Of a stretch of 35,701 bases of DNA, positions 19,601 through 26,855 are shown one piece after another. The notes below the pieces were generated by a model. It saw only the letters and a program-made list of their open reading frames with translations, was not told the origin of the DNA and did no database searches. This DNA comes from an uncultured Bacteroidales bacterium (GTDB taxonomy: Bacteria > Bacteroidota > Bacteroidia > Bacteroidales > FEN-979): positions 1 through 35,701 of the forward strand of contig CAIWXI010000088.1 of NCBI GenBank assembly GCA_903916595.1, read 5' to 3'. The stretch's first letter is position 1. Every line of letters begins with the position of its first letter. The position numbers were made by a program, and so were the translations under genes.

Positions 19601-20862
19601 ACAACTGGTCGCAAAATGCACCAGGACTTGGATTTGTTTTCGGTGATCAGAAGGATATCAGGCCAAAAGCCGGTGAGCGTGGCTGGATTACTAAAGACAC
19701 TATGCTGAATACGGCCTATGTCAATAAATTTTCCGAAGCCTTTACCGCAAGCGTGTCGGTTGAACCCGTAAGGGACCTCCGAATCGAAATAAACGTCATG
19801 CGAAATTTATCCACTATAAAACAGGAATACTACAAATGGTCACCCTTAAATGATGGCTATCGGTCATTTTCACCAATGGAATCGGGAACCTTTACAATGT
19901 CGACGATCATGATCGCCTCGGCCTTCGATAAACAGGATAAATTCGGAGTTTCACCTGCTTTCCAAAAGTTCAAACAGATGCGGCTGCAGATTGCAGAACG
20001 ATATGCTGCCAGGAATCCTAATTCCGTGGGTATCATTGATTCGACAGGCTTCCCCGCGGGATATGGCCCTGTTGACCAAGACGTTCTAACGACTGCATTC
20101 CTGGCGGCTTATAAAGGCAGTGACCCGGCCAGGGTAAAACTTACGGCATTCCCTTCCATTCCGTTGCCCAACTGGAGGCTTACCTACGATGGCTTCGCAA
20201 AACTTGCGTGGATAAAAACATTCCTGAGAACCCTCACCATAACCCATGCATATATATGTACCTATACCGTTAGCAATTTTGTTTCGAATATACAATATGG
20301 TGAAGCAAATGGTTATCCAAATGTTATGGATGATGCGGGGAATTTCATTCCCGGACGTCAGATTGGGATCATGACCATTAACGAGCAGTTCTCACCACTT
20401 ATACGGGTTGACCTGGGTTTCATAAACAGCCTGCTTGCAAACTTTGAAATCAGACGTTCACGAGCTCTCAGCTTCAGTTTTGTCAATAATCAGCTTACCG
20501 AAGTGGCATCCAGTGAATTCATCGTTGGCGTGGGTTACAGGATCAAAGGCATTAAACTCAATTTTTCGGGTGTTCTCGGTGGAGGGAAGAAAGCAAAGAC
20601 AACAAGCGATCTTAACCTGAAAGTTGATTTCAGCATCAGAAAGAACCGTACAACCCTGCGCAGGGTAGACCAGGACATCAACCAGATATCGATCGGCCAG
20701 CAGGTTCTCAACATCAACTTTACTGCCGATTATAACCTAAGTCAGAAGTTTAACGTACAGTTCTATTTTAAGAAGGATATCAACACTCCATACGTCTCGA
20801 ACCAGTACCGTACATCGAACACACAGGGGGGGCTGGCGCTGAGGTTCTCGCTGGCGCAGTGA
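13609..20862 (+). CDS. sprA: SprA/Sov, type IX secretion outer-membrane translocon
   Basis: About 2417 residues, the normal size for SprA, which forms a very large single-chain beta barrel through which type IX substrates leave the cell. Family landmarks include the N-terminal region with VDIRAQGSAQINFG, RRDDPMLNTRQRR and KIEFKINYNTQATFDFENT, the YIDDFEGAKSTIDLKN segment, the Asp-rich insert (DVGYDGLMDADER, DYDNDPVYG) and VWVDELRLTGF. The C-terminus ends in alternating aromatic strands (FNVQFYFKKDI, LALRFSLAQ). A signal peptide (about residues 1-27) follows the start. The GTG at 13609 is preferred; TTG at 13606 is the only in-frame alternative nearby, and the ATG at 13590 is out of frame. The gene ends with tandem stops (TGA TAA) directly against an octamer array. 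Identity very confident. Confidence 0.96.
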   Translation: MNYFNIAVKNCLVLLVLQGFAMTSVAGRPWQSLGWTGELFVAADTNKISDSTLKFPFSYDATLPGEGKTSPLYLKNPANIKTVVEYDPTTHQYYNLYKIGNETYRVPTTMSFSEYQDQDMQSLLQNYWQERSEAAGMDNSRGVIPKIHIPGKFFETIFGNNTVDIRAQGSAQINFGIISNRRDDPMLNTRQRRQTNFDFNEKIQMNVVAKIGDKIEFKINYNTQATFDFENTLKLKYEGKEDDIIQLIEGGNVSMPLNTTLIKGTESLFGIKTKLRFGRLTVTALYSQQKSETKSITVQGNAQTNRFRLRADEYEDNRHFFISQVFRGQYRDALKSLPIINSSVQILKIEVWVTNIGAAVTENRNIVAFQDLGEYDPYNKQQFFPEPPNVRPSNNSNTLFTRLMSNAADSAKVRSINTVTNYLKGSPYFLVSGEDFEKIESARKLLPTEFTFNPKLGFISLNTNLNSDQVLAVAYQYQIIGDPKIYQVGEFSDQGINSPNSLVVKLLKSTALNTKIPMWNLMMKNVYSLGAYQVQSQDFTMNVLYNGNSNGVPTAYISESRIKGVPLLRVLNFDNLNMQMNPPPDGMFDFIDQAATMGGTIQSSNGRIFFTVLEPFGQALRDSILDLNDEKASRALADKYCFDSLYTLTKSQARQYPDKNKFVIDGFYKSTTGSEISLNALNVPQGSVRVTAGGVQLTENVDFTVDYTLGRVRVINEGLLNSGTPINITMESNQMFNIQTKRLMGAHLDYKLNKDLFLGATVLNLNERPLTQKVNYGDEPMSNTIWGFNVSYRTQSRLITRLVDALPFIATKAPSNVAIDAEFAQFIPGHSRSIGKTGTTYIDDFEGAKSTIDLKNIGTWYLASTPQLQTYPGMFPETADTGLGYGFNRAKLAWYIIDPLFYDKNTSLVPPNVSQQELSSNYVRQVWETEVFPNKQPLNGVPVNLAVLNLAYYPKDKGAYNYDVQPTAFSKGLDPNGTLADPESRWGGIMRRIETTDFDAANVQYIEFWMMDPFADSNTTNAGDLYFNLGDVSEDILRDGRKSYENGLPTTSLVTNVDTTRWGRVPSLQALVDAFDNDPASRPYQDVGYDGLMDADERTFFESRYLSKVRNTFGQGSQAYKNANTDPSADDYHYFRGTDYDNDPVYGSVLQRYKKFNGPEGNSPTQSQSPESYPTLATTLPNIEDINKDNTLSEAERYYQYVVHLRRNQMQPGMNYINNVYYASNIPLADGQKGGVKWYQFKIPVRTPDKVVGNISGFNSIRFMRLFFKGFQDSVVCRFATLELTRGEWRNYTNSLLAPGEYIPDNQQNQTTFDIATVSIEENGSKQPIPYVMPPGIQRETNWGSTNNQKLNEQSMSFKTCNLVDGDARGAYKTCEFDFRQFKFLNMFVHAEKSIESQDLKTGDLTVFIRIGSDFTNNFYEYEIPLQFTPWGTSVNNPDAIWPDANAFNIDLARLVQVKYNRYVVMAQHGENISLSYPYSEMDGVNRITIVGSPTISDVKSIMIGIRNPKKGGQNKNDDGQEKCAEVWVDELRLTGFNKQGGWAATARLAVDLADFGRVQLTGSYSSSGFGSLEQKQTERAMEAITMFGFDTDLELGKFFAAKTGIRIPMHFDYSMQKNTPKYDPLNPDLYLSDVLNIYDNKAQKDSIRQLTEGYTYRKNFNFMNVRKERTNATRKPKIYDIENFNISYAYSEIFHRDVDIEYDLKKKYTGGFGYNYSALPPIVTPFSRATFLKSKYLSLIRDFNFSYLPKSFSFRTDMNREFDARKFRNKTQAIVPMQTFYIKRWDWSRLYDLKWDLTKSLKLSLVANAQAFINEPPGVIDRSNRSQVWDQVFSFGTMNNYNQAFSVTWDVPLAKIPILDWITVSAGYQGSYRWTANALSVQAAFGNIAENNSSKVLNGSFNFVNLYNKIPYLKRINTGAQKNPNNARGPSRMPEKNAKTASQDSLKELKPKKEVGKMILDGTLRVLMAIRMAKFMYTQSNGIQLPGFYPRPEILGNNWSQNAPGLGFVFGDQKDIRPKAGERGWITKDTMLNTAYVNKFSEAFTASVSVEPVRDLRIEINVMRNLSTIKQEYYKWSPLNDGYRSFSPMESGTFTMSTIMIASAFDKQDKFGVSPAFQKFKQMRLQIAERYAARNPNSVGIIDSTGFPAGYGPVDQDVLTTAFLAAYKGSDPARVKLTAFPSIPLPNWRLTYDGFAKLAWIKTFLRTLTITHAYICTYTVSNFVSNIQYGEANGYPNVMDDAGNFIPGRQIGIMTINEQFSPLIRVDLGFINSLLANFEIRRSRALSFSFVNNQLTEVASSEFIVGVGYRIKGIKLNFSGVLGGGKKAKTTSDLNLKVDFSIRKNRTTLRRVDQDINQISIGQQVLNINFTADYNLSQKFNVQFYFKKDINTPYVSNQYRTSNTQGGLALRFSLAQ

Positions 20863-20863
20863 T

Positions 20864-20918
20864 AAATGGTGAAATGGTGAAATGGTGAAATGGTGAAATG
20901 GTGAAATGGTGAAATGGT
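20864..20918. repeat. (AAATGGTG)6.9 octamer tandem array
   Basis: Nearly seven perfect AAATGGTG units begin one base after the sprA TGA, and the first unit overlaps the second in-frame stop TAA. Confidence 0.96.
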
Positions 20919-20977
20919 ACCGTTAAACAATTAACAATAATATATTGCTGCAAAGATATTGATTGGAAGAAAAATTG

Positions 20978-20985
20978 TAATTTTG
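20978..20985 (+). promoter_or_regulatory. possible -7 promoter element TAATTTTG before gcvH
   Basis: TAATTTTG fits TAnnTTTG and lies 24 bases before the gcvH ATG. A TTG at 20959-20961 is 16 bases upstream, slightly short of the usual spacing. It suggests that gcvH has its own promoter downstream of the repeat array. Confidence 0.45.
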
Positions 20986-21008
20986 AAAAAACTTAAAATC
21001 TCTTTACT

Positions 21009-21389
21009 ATGAACGTTCCTGCTAATTTAATGTACACAAAGGACCATGAATGGCTGAAAATTGACGGAGAACATGCTTTCGTCGGAATTACCGATTTTGC
21101 ACAGCATGAACTTGGTGATATCGTTTTTATCGAAGTGGAGACTGTTGGTGAGATCCTTGAGAAGCATGAGTCTTTTGGAACCATTGAGGCAGTTAAAACC
21201 GTATCTGACATTTTTATGCCGGTTGGCGGGGAAGTTCTTGAATTCAACGAGATTCTGACTACTACTCCAGAGATAATCAATAAAGATCCTTACGAACAAG
21301 GCTGGGTAGTAAAGATCAAGATCGCAAATGCTGATCAGCTTGGCGAATTGCTTAGCCCTGAACAATATCTGTCCCAGATTCAGGGATAA
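21009..21389 (+). CDS. gcvH: glycine cleavage system H protein (lipoyl carrier)
   Basis: 126 residues, normal length. The lipoyl attachment site is K63 in ESFGTIEAVKTVSDI, within the two halves of the lipoyl-like beta barrel; HEWLKIDGEHAFVGITDFAQHELGDIVFIE in outline matches GcvH throughout. It shuttles the aminomethyl group between the P, T and L proteins of the glycine cleavage complex in the cytoplasm. gcvP and gcvT are not present in the window, so the gene is dissociated from its pathway partners and sits instead after sprA. The VanZ-like gene starts 18 bases after the stop. Confidence 0.95.
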   Translation: MNVPANLMYTKDHEWLKIDGEHAFVGITDFAQHELGDIVFIEVETVGEILEKHESFGTIEAVKTVSDIFMPVGGEVLEFNEILTTTPEIINKDPYEQGWVVKIKIANADQLGELLSPEQYLSQIQG

Positions 21390-21407
21390 TTCATTCGGCC
21401 CATATTA

Positions 21408-21800
21408 GTGAACGCCTTTCTGCGAAATAACCGCTGGAGTATTCTCTGGGGTATCGTTATTCTTATTCTGACCCTGATGCCGGGAGAGGCTATACCCAGG
21501 ATTCCGATGTGGTTCGACAAATTATATCCTGATAAGCTGGTTCACTTATTCATTTTTACTGTTTTTACTTTTTTGCTGATAAGTGGTTTTCGCAAACAGG
21601 AAAGCCCGGAAGTCTTCAGGAATTTCGCCATGCTCTGGGCGATTGCTATTAGTCTTTTTGTGGGAGGAACAACAGAGCTTCTTCAGGGATGGCTGATTCC
21701 AATGCGCACGGCCGACTGGCAAGATTTTTATGCCGACGGCTTTGGCACTTTGATGGTGGTTGTCGCTTTGAGGTCACATGCTTTTCTGAGCGAAGAATGA
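21408..21800 (+). CDS. VanZ-like family membrane protein
   Basis: 130 residues with about four membrane segments: WSILWGIVILILTLMP, KLVHLFIFTVFTFLLI, FAMLWAIAISLFVGG and the final FGTLMVVVAL. The conserved family residues are visible: the LTLMPG end of the first helix, DKLVH, TELLQGW and DWQDFYADGFG. The start is GTG at 21408; no ATG lies in frame closer to the first helix. VanZ relates to low-level teicoplanin resistance in enterococci, but most members of this family, including this one, have no proven role. Tandem stops TGA TAG end the gene directly against an octamer array. Probably co-transcribed with gcvH. Confidence 0.85.
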   Translation: MNAFLRNNRWSILWGIVILILTLMPGEAIPRIPMWFDKLYPDKLVHLFIFTVFTFLLISGFRKQESPEVFRNFAMLWAIAISLFVGGTTELLQGWLIPMRTADWQDFYADGFGTLMVVVALRSHAFLSEE

Positions 21801-21803
21801 TAG

Positions 21804-21859
21804 CTGGGTGACTGGGTGACTGGGTGACTGGGTGTCTGGGGACCTGGGGAACTGGATAG
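21804..21859. repeat. (CTGGGTGA)7 octamer array, degenerating at its 3' side
   Basis: Three perfect CTGGGTGA units (21804-21827) are followed by CTGGGTGT, CTGGGGAC, CTGGGGAA and CTGGATAG. The array starts three bases after the VanZ-like stop and ends just before the converging uvrC 3' end. The same unit, more degenerate, recurs between sufB and sufC. Confidence 0.9.
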
Positions 21860-21866
21860 CAGATGG

Positions 21867-23684
21867 TTAGAAGTTCTTCTGAAAATGCTCCCAAACAATT
21901 TTTCCCTTTGCTTTTCCAATTGTTTCCTGCAGATCGGACAGGGATGCTGCGCGGATGTTTTTTACCGATTTAAATTTCCACAGTAGTTTCTGGTTCAGCG
22001 AATAGCCAATACCATCGATCTCTATAAGCTGGGGAGCCATGAGTGATTTTTCGCGACGGCGGCGGTGGTGGGTGATTCCGAAGCGATGGGCTTCATCCCG
22101 CATCTGCTGGATCACACGCAGGGACTCCGATTTTTTGTCGAGGTACATGGGAAAAGGATCGTTTGGATAGTATATTTCTTCCAGCTTTTTTGCAATTCCA
22201 ATAATTGTGATTTTGCCTTTAAGGCCAAGCTTTTCGAGGCTGCCCAGGGCTGAACTCAGTTGTCCCTTGCCCCCGTCAACCACAATGAGCTGAGGCAATG
22301 GCTTTTCTTCATCAAGCAGCCTTTTGTATCTTCTGAAAATGATCTCCTCCATCGATGCGAAGTCATCAGGGCCTTCCACAGTGTTAATATTGAAATGCCG
22401 GTACTCGCTTTTGTCGGGCTTTGCATTTTTAAAGCATACCATGGCTGCGACAGGAAAACTGCCCTGTATGTTGGAATTGTCGAAACACTCAATATGCACA
22501 GGAGGTTCAAGCATCCTGAGATCTTTCATCATCGTATCGAGTATCCTCTTGCTCTTATGTTCCGGATCAATCAGATCTTTTTGTTTTTCTTTCTCAAGCT
22601 GGTAGTATTTCACATTCCTTTCCGACAGGTCAAGCAGCTTGCGTTTGTCGCCGATTTTCGGGATCACATAAGAAACCCCGGGCATCTCAAATTCAGGCAT
22701 AAACGGCAAAATGATCTCCGGAGAATTGCTTTCGAACCTCTGACGAATATCGGTAATGGCGAATGAAAGCAGTTCTTCGGGTGTTTCATCAAGCTTTTTC
22801 AGTAATTCAATAGTATGTACCTGAATTATAGCCCCGTTCATAACTTTCAGGTAATTCACATAGGCCGTAAGTCCGTCGGAAATAATTGAAAATACATCCA
22901 CATCATTGATCGAGGGGCTTACAATCGTGGATCTGCTCTGGTATTTATCGAGCAGCTCAAGTTTTTCCTTTACAATATGTGCTTTCTCAAACTCAAGCGA
23001 CTCCGCATATTTCATCATGAGCTCCCTTAGCTGCCGGGCAACGGAGGAAATATTTCCCTTTATGATATCCTTGATCGCCACAATGCTTTGATCGTAATCT
23101 TCTGCAGTCTGGCGGGTCTCACATGGGCCCTTACAGTTGCCGATATGGAATTCCAGGCAGACTTTGAATTTTCCGGCAGCAATATTCTTTTCGGTAAGTT
23201 TGAGATTGCAGTTTCTGACGGGATACAGTTGTCGTGTAAGGTCAAGCAGGGTATGCATGAGCCTCACATTCGCGTAAGGCCCGAAATACTGTGAGCCGTC
23301 GCGGATCACTGTACGTGTGCTGAATACTCTTGAGAACGGCTCATTTTTGATGCATATCCACGGAAAGGTCTTGTCATCCTTAAGGCTTACATTATAATGA
23401 GGGCGGTATTTTTTGATGAGGTTGTTTTCGAGCAGCAGGGCGTCCTGCTCGGTTTCTACCACGATATATTTGATGTCGGCGATTTTCCTTACCAGCATCT
23501 GAACCTTGCCGCTGATAGAATTGATCTTGACGAAGTAGGAGCTGACCCGTTTCTTCAGGTTCTTTGCTTTCCCGATATAGATGATGCGGTTCTTATCATC
23601 AAAATACTGGTAAACGCCTGGCTTATCAGGCAAGGTCCTGATAATGGGTTGGAGATGTGAAAAGTATGTATTTAGCGCACTCAC
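21867..23684 (-). CDS. uvrC: UvrABC excinuclease subunit C
   Basis: 605 residues, usual length. The N-terminal GIY-YIG nuclease domain (PDKPGVYQYFDD, IIYIGKAKNLKKRV) makes the 3' incision. A UVR motif for UvrB contact follows (RELMMKYAESLEFEKAHIVK), then the RNase H-like 5' nuclease region (IECFDNSNIQG, LIVVDGGKGQLSSA, RDEAHRFGITHHRRRR), and a C-terminal helix-hairpin-helix (IDGIGYSLNQKLLWKF). It acts in nucleotide excision repair with UvrA and UvrB, neither of which is in the window. The start is GTG at 23684, one base after the stop of the DUF1648 gene; no nearby in-frame ATG exists. Expected to be co-transcribed with the two upstream minus-strand genes. Confidence 0.95.
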   Translation of the reverse strand: MSALNTYFSHLQPIIRTLPDKPGVYQYFDDKNRIIYIGKAKNLKKRVSSYFVKINSISGKVQMLVRKIADIKYIVVETEQDALLLENNLIKKYRPHYNVSLKDDKTFPWICIKNEPFSRVFSTRTVIRDGSQYFGPYANVRLMHTLLDLTRQLYPVRNCNLKLTEKNIAAGKFKVCLEFHIGNCKGPCETRQTAEDYDQSIVAIKDIIKGNISSVARQLRELMMKYAESLEFEKAHIVKEKLELLDKYQSRSTIVSPSINDVDVFSIISDGLTAYVNYLKVMNGAIIQVHTIELLKKLDETPEELLSFAITDIRQRFESNSPEIILPFMPEFEMPGVSYVIPKIGDKRKLLDLSERNVKYYQLEKEKQKDLIDPEHKSKRILDTMMKDLRMLEPPVHIECFDNSNIQGSFPVAAMVCFKNAKPDKSEYRHFNINTVEGPDDFASMEEIIFRRYKRLLDEEKPLPQLIVVDGGKGQLSSALGSLEKLGLKGKITIIGIAKKLEEIYYPNDPFPMYLDKKSESLRVIQQMRDEAHRFGITHHRRRREKSLMAPQLIEIDGIGYSLNQKLLWKFKSVKNIRAASLSDLQETIGKAKGKIVWEHFQKNF

Positions 23685-23685
23685 C

Positions 23686-24213
23686 TTATTTGAGCTGGTA
23701 CATCCTGATCACCATATATATGGAGACAAAAAAAACAGCTCCCAGGGTTACAGGGAGGAACAGCATACCAAGCCCGGCCGATTTACCCATAGCCAGAGAA
23801 ATGGTTTCCCAGGTGAGGTAAAAAAACAGGACAACCAGGACCAGGTTCATTAATCTCATGCTCCTCGTGGCATGCCTGTATAGCCGTTCGGCATTTTCAG
23901 GAGTGATATTGACAGGAAAATTGAAAATGAAGGGGAAGTGGTTGAGAATACTGATGCCTGTGAATATGACCAGGCCAATTGCAGGCAGCAGCCAGATCAT
24001 GCCTTTTCCGCCGTAGTCATCGGGAATGCCCGCCCCATTAAAATGAGTCGGGATCACCTGCGGAAGACCTGCATATTTACTGGCCGTAAGTACGATCATT
24101 GCCACGATCCCGATCAAGCCTGCAATTTCAAGTATTATATCAACAGGTTCTTTTTCCGGTCTGATACGGGGCCTGTCGGCTGCTGAGGATTTGCCAAATG
24201 ATTTCTTGTACAT
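23686..24213 (-). CDS. DUF1648 domain membrane protein
   Basis: 175 residues with about four membrane helices (IILEIAGLIGIVAMIVL, MIWLLPAIGLVIFTGISI, LMNLVLVVLFFYLTW, LGMLFLPVTLGAVFFVSIYMV). LPQVIPTHFNGAGIPDDYGGK between helices one and two is the DUF1648 hallmark. Relatives are accessory membrane proteins, some linked to the SdpI immunity family, but this copy has no partner that would show its function. It lies 18 bases after the Rieske gene and one base before uvrC, so it is the middle of a likely three-gene transcript. Confidence 0.8.
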   Translation of the reverse strand: MYKKSFGKSSAADRPRIRPEKEPVDIILEIAGLIGIVAMIVLTASKYAGLPQVIPTHFNGAGIPDDYGGKGMIWLLPAIGLVIFTGISILNHFPFIFNFPVNITPENAERLYRHATRSMRLMNLVLVVLFFYLTWETISLAMGKSAGLGMLFLPVTLGAVFFVSIYMVIRMYQLK

Positions 24214-24231
24214 TCTATACCGGTATTAATG

Positions 24232-24654
24232 TCAGCCCGAAACAGTCAGGTTATTTCCGCTCCTCGACACGCTGTAACGCTTGATAGGATAAGGCGGAGG
24301 ACCAGCAATCACGTTTCCGTTGAGATCGTATGAGCCTCCATGGCAAGGGCATACGAAAGTCTGGGATCCCCTGGAAAATGTAACTGTACATCCCTGGTGG
24401 GTACAGGTCTGGGCTACGGCAATAAACCCGTCTGTAAAATCACTGATACGGCAAATTATAACCCCCTGAACATAAACAAAGCCTCCCGAGGTGCTCAAGC
24501 CGGAATATTTTGAGTCGTTGAGATCAATAGTAAAATTCACATCAGGTCCCTGTGGTCCCGTTGTGCTTTTTTTACAGCTTTCGAGAAAGCTTCCTCCGGC
24601 TGCAATTCCGGCAAGCGCTATTGCTGAAGTTTTAAAAAACTGTTTTCGGTTCAT
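24232..24654 (-). CDS. Rieske [2Fe-2S] lipoprotein-like protein
   Basis: 140 residues. The Rieske motifs are intact: C84-T-H86-Q-G-C89 and C102-P-C104-H105-G-G. By homology C84, H86, C102 and H105 bind the cluster, and C89 and C104 form the stabilising disulfide. The N-terminus (NRKQFFKT, then ALAGIAAGG) looks like a Tat-type signal with a single R-K pair, ending at Cys27 in FLESC, which could be a lipobox with an unusual Glu at -2. A GPPPYPIKRY segment matches the Pro loop of Rieske proteins. No cytochrome b or oxidase gene is next to it, so it is a stand-alone electron carrier rather than an obvious bc-complex subunit. Confidence 0.88.
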   Translation of the reverse strand: MNRKQFFKTSAIALAGIAAGGSFLESCKKSTTGPQGPDVNFTIDLNDSKYSGLSTSGGFVYVQGVIICRISDFTDGFIAVAQTCTHQGCTVTFSRGSQTFVCPCHGGSYDLNGNVIAGPPPYPIKRYSVSRSGNNLTVSG

Positions 24655-24719
24655 GGCAGTCTGATTTTCTTTATAAACGGGGATTGTCTCAAATATTGCA
24701 GAACGTCATCCGCTGAGAC

Positions 24720-24727
24720 CAAAATTA
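24720..24727 (-). promoter_or_regulatory. possible -7 element TAATTTTG before the Rieske gene
   Basis: On the minus strand TAATTTTG fits TAnnTTTG and lies about 65 bases upstream of the Rieske ATG, just past the acyltransferase stop. I see no TTG at the expected -33 distance, so support is weak. Confidence 0.35.
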
Positions 24728-24728
24728 G

Positions 24729-25808
24729 TCAAATTGGATCAGCTGGTGCAGGAAATTTATTTTTAAGTCTCAGGAAATAACTTTCTATGGTATGGTATGA
24801 AACTGCAGAGATGACGATGGTAAGAATAACTGACAGCAAATACAGAACCAGGTTCCAGGGTATGTAATTTGTTTTTAACCTGGCGGATAGCGTGGTGACC
24901 AGTAGCATGATGACGGCCCAGTGAAACATATAGATGCCGTAGGAAATTTTTCCAAGGTAATTCAGGATCTTATTGTTTAAAGCAGGGTAATAATTTACAG
25001 TTACATTGGCGAGCATCAGAGTGAACAGAGTTCCAAGAATTACATCGGCAAAATAAGGGGGATGCCATCCGCTGAACCATAACAGAAAGGGGAGGATCAC
25101 GAAGATGAGCGACAGGCGGCCTTTGCAGAACCAACTGAGAAAGCTGTAATCCTTTTTCTGGCACCATGCAAGGAGTCCGCCCATAGCCAGCAGGTTGAAC
25201 TTGGTGCCGTAAAAGAACACATCGATGAATTTCAGGTTTCCGGGACTTGCCCATCCGCCGACACCAAGAAAAAAACGCAGGAAATGCGGCAGGGCTGTAT
25301 AGCCAACGACAATGATTACAAGTACCCAGCCAAGGTGGGATCTGAAATATTTCACGAGTGAAGGCCAGAAAAGGTAAAACTGTTCTTCGGCGCCTATCGA
25401 CCAGATCTGCGGGCTTACCAGCCATCCATGTCCCAGGGCATGGGCCACGTTGGCAAGTATGGTAAAGCAGAGGATCCCTGTAATCCAGCCTGGGTTGTAG
25501 CTATAGATAAGCATAGTGCTCAGCAGAACGAAAAAATACAGGGGCCAGATCCTTAGTATACGGCGCATATAAAAGCCGCGGATGCTTATTTTGCCTGTGT
25601 TTTGCTGTTCATTGAGAAGCAGGCGGGTGATGATATAACCGCTGATGACAAAGAAAAGCAGAACACCATTATGGCCGGCCTGGTCAAAAAAAGGGACAGA
25701 AGAAATATTCGGAAGGGCGAGCTCTGCCTTGATCAGTTCGATATGCCCGATAAGGACGGTAAGCGCTGCTATCGCCCTAAGAGAATCTAAGCCGTAAACC
25801 CGTCCCAT
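24729..25808 (-). CDS. acyltransferase family 3 (OafA/YrhL-like) membrane protein
   Basis: 359 residues and about ten membrane helices. LDSLRAIAALTVLIGHIEL at the N-terminus contains H22, the family's essential His, and FFVISGYIITRLLLNEQ and RILRIWPLYFF are also typical. Such proteins O-acylate sugars of envelope polysaccharides or other secreted molecules at the membrane; the acceptor cannot be told here. It lacks a C-terminal SGNH domain, having the short form. The ATG lies 22 bases inside the 3' end of thiL, indicating translational coupling with that gene despite no functional link. Confidence 0.9.
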   Translation of the reverse strand: MGRVYGLDSLRAIAALTVLIGHIELIKAELALPNISSVPFFDQAGHNGVLLFFVISGYIITRLLLNEQQNTGKISIRGFYMRRILRIWPLYFFVLLSTMLIYSYNPGWITGILCFTILANVAHALGHGWLVSPQIWSIGAEEQFYLFWPSLVKYFRSHLGWVLVIIVVGYTALPHFLRFFLGVGGWASPGNLKFIDVFFYGTKFNLLAMGGLLAWCQKKDYSFLSWFCKGRLSLIFVILPFLLWFSGWHPPYFADVILGTLFTLMLANVTVNYYPALNNKILNYLGKISYGIYMFHWAVIMLLVTTLSARLKTNYIPWNLVLYLLSVILTIVISAVSYHTIESYFLRLKNKFPAPADPI

Positions 25809-26845
25809 CCCTGCGCGGTAAGTTCAATCTGTTTATTGTCGGAGGTCACCATGGCCCTGCCTTCCCGGGCATCGGTCATATGCCCGATAATGCTGATATC
25901 TCCAGCATCTTTTATCTTGTCATAGTCCTTCTGGTCGATGGTAAAGAGCAGTTCGTAATCCTCGCCGCCCGAAAGCGCTGCTACCGAAGGGATGATCTTG
26001 AAATCCATGGCCAGTTCGCGGGTCTGAGGGTTGATGGGGATCTTTTCTTCAAACAGTCTGCAGCCTGTGCCCGACTGCTTGCAGAGATGCAGGGTTTCAG
26101 AGGCAAGCCCGTCTGAAATATCGATCATGGAAGTGGGCCTGATGTCAAGCCTGGCCAGCATATCGCGGATATCGGTGCGGGCTTCAGGCTTCAGCTGCCG
26201 GCCAACCTGGTAGTCAAATCCATCCAGTTCAGGCTGCATATCTGGATTGGCATGGAAGACAGCCTTTTCTCTTTCAAGCAGAAGTAGCCCCAGGTAAGCG
26301 CTGCCAAGGTCGCCGGTAACACAGATCAGGTCGTTTGGCCTGGCGCCGCTTCGGTAAATGACCTCGTCTTTTTTCGCTTCCCCCAGTATGGTAACAGAAA
26401 TGAAAAGTCCTTTGTTGCTGGATGATGTGTCACCTCCCACGAGATCGACCTTGTAGCGGTCGCAAGCCATCCTGATGCCCTCGTACAGCTCATCCAGCGC
26501 CTCTACCGGAAATTTACTGGAGACTGCAACAGAAACCGTGAGCTGTTTGGGTATCCCGTTCATGGCAGCAATGTCGGAGATATTGACAACAGTCGATTTA
26601 TATCCGAGATGTTTTAACGGAGTATACACCATGTCGAAGTGCACCCCTTCGACCAGAAGGTCGGTAGAAAGCAGAATTACTTTATCGCCGGCATCAATTA
26701 CCGCTGCATCATCACCCACTCCTTTGATCGTTTCCTTATGATACAGAGTAATACCGGCAGTAAGATGGTCGATAAGGCCGAATTCACCCAGGGCCGACAA
26801 GGGCGTGAGGCGGGAGGGGATGTCGTTTGAGTGTGTTTCTGGCAT
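25787..26845 (-). CDS. thiL: thiamine-monophosphate kinase ThiL
   Basis: 352 residues, usual length. The N-terminus LSALGEFGLIDHL is followed by the ATP/Mg motif GVGDDAAVID (42-51), then STDLLVEGVHFD, VNISDIAAMNG, LVGGDTSSS, MIDISDGLASE and LSGGEDYELLF, all typical of the family. It phosphorylates thiamine monophosphate to the diphosphate cofactor in the cytoplasm. No other thi gene and no TPP riboswitch is apparent upstream; the gap to sufB contains repeats. It is divergent from the suf operon and overlaps the acyltransferase start by 22 bases. Confidence 0.95.
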   Translation of the reverse strand: MPETHSNDIPSRLTPLSALGEFGLIDHLTAGITLYHKETIKGVGDDAAVIDAGDKVILLSTDLLVEGVHFDMVYTPLKHLGYKSTVVNISDIAAMNGIPKQLTVSVAVSSKFPVEALDELYEGIRMACDRYKVDLVGGDTSSSNKGLFISVTILGEAKKDEVIYRSGARPNDLICVTGDLGSAYLGLLLLEREKAVFHANPDMQPELDGFDYQVGRQLKPEARTDIRDMLARLDIRPTSMIDISDGLASETLHLCKQSGTGCRLFEEKIPINPQTRELAMDFKIIPSVAALSGGEDYELLFTIDQKDYDKIKDAGDISIIGHMTDAREGRAMVTSDNKQIELTAQGWDGFTA

Positions 26846-26855
26846 GGGGGAGTTT

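Noticed and set aside
13648-20717. Many antisense and shifted ORFs within sprA
   Set aside because: They overlap a fully conserved 2400-residue gene and show no recognisable protein features.
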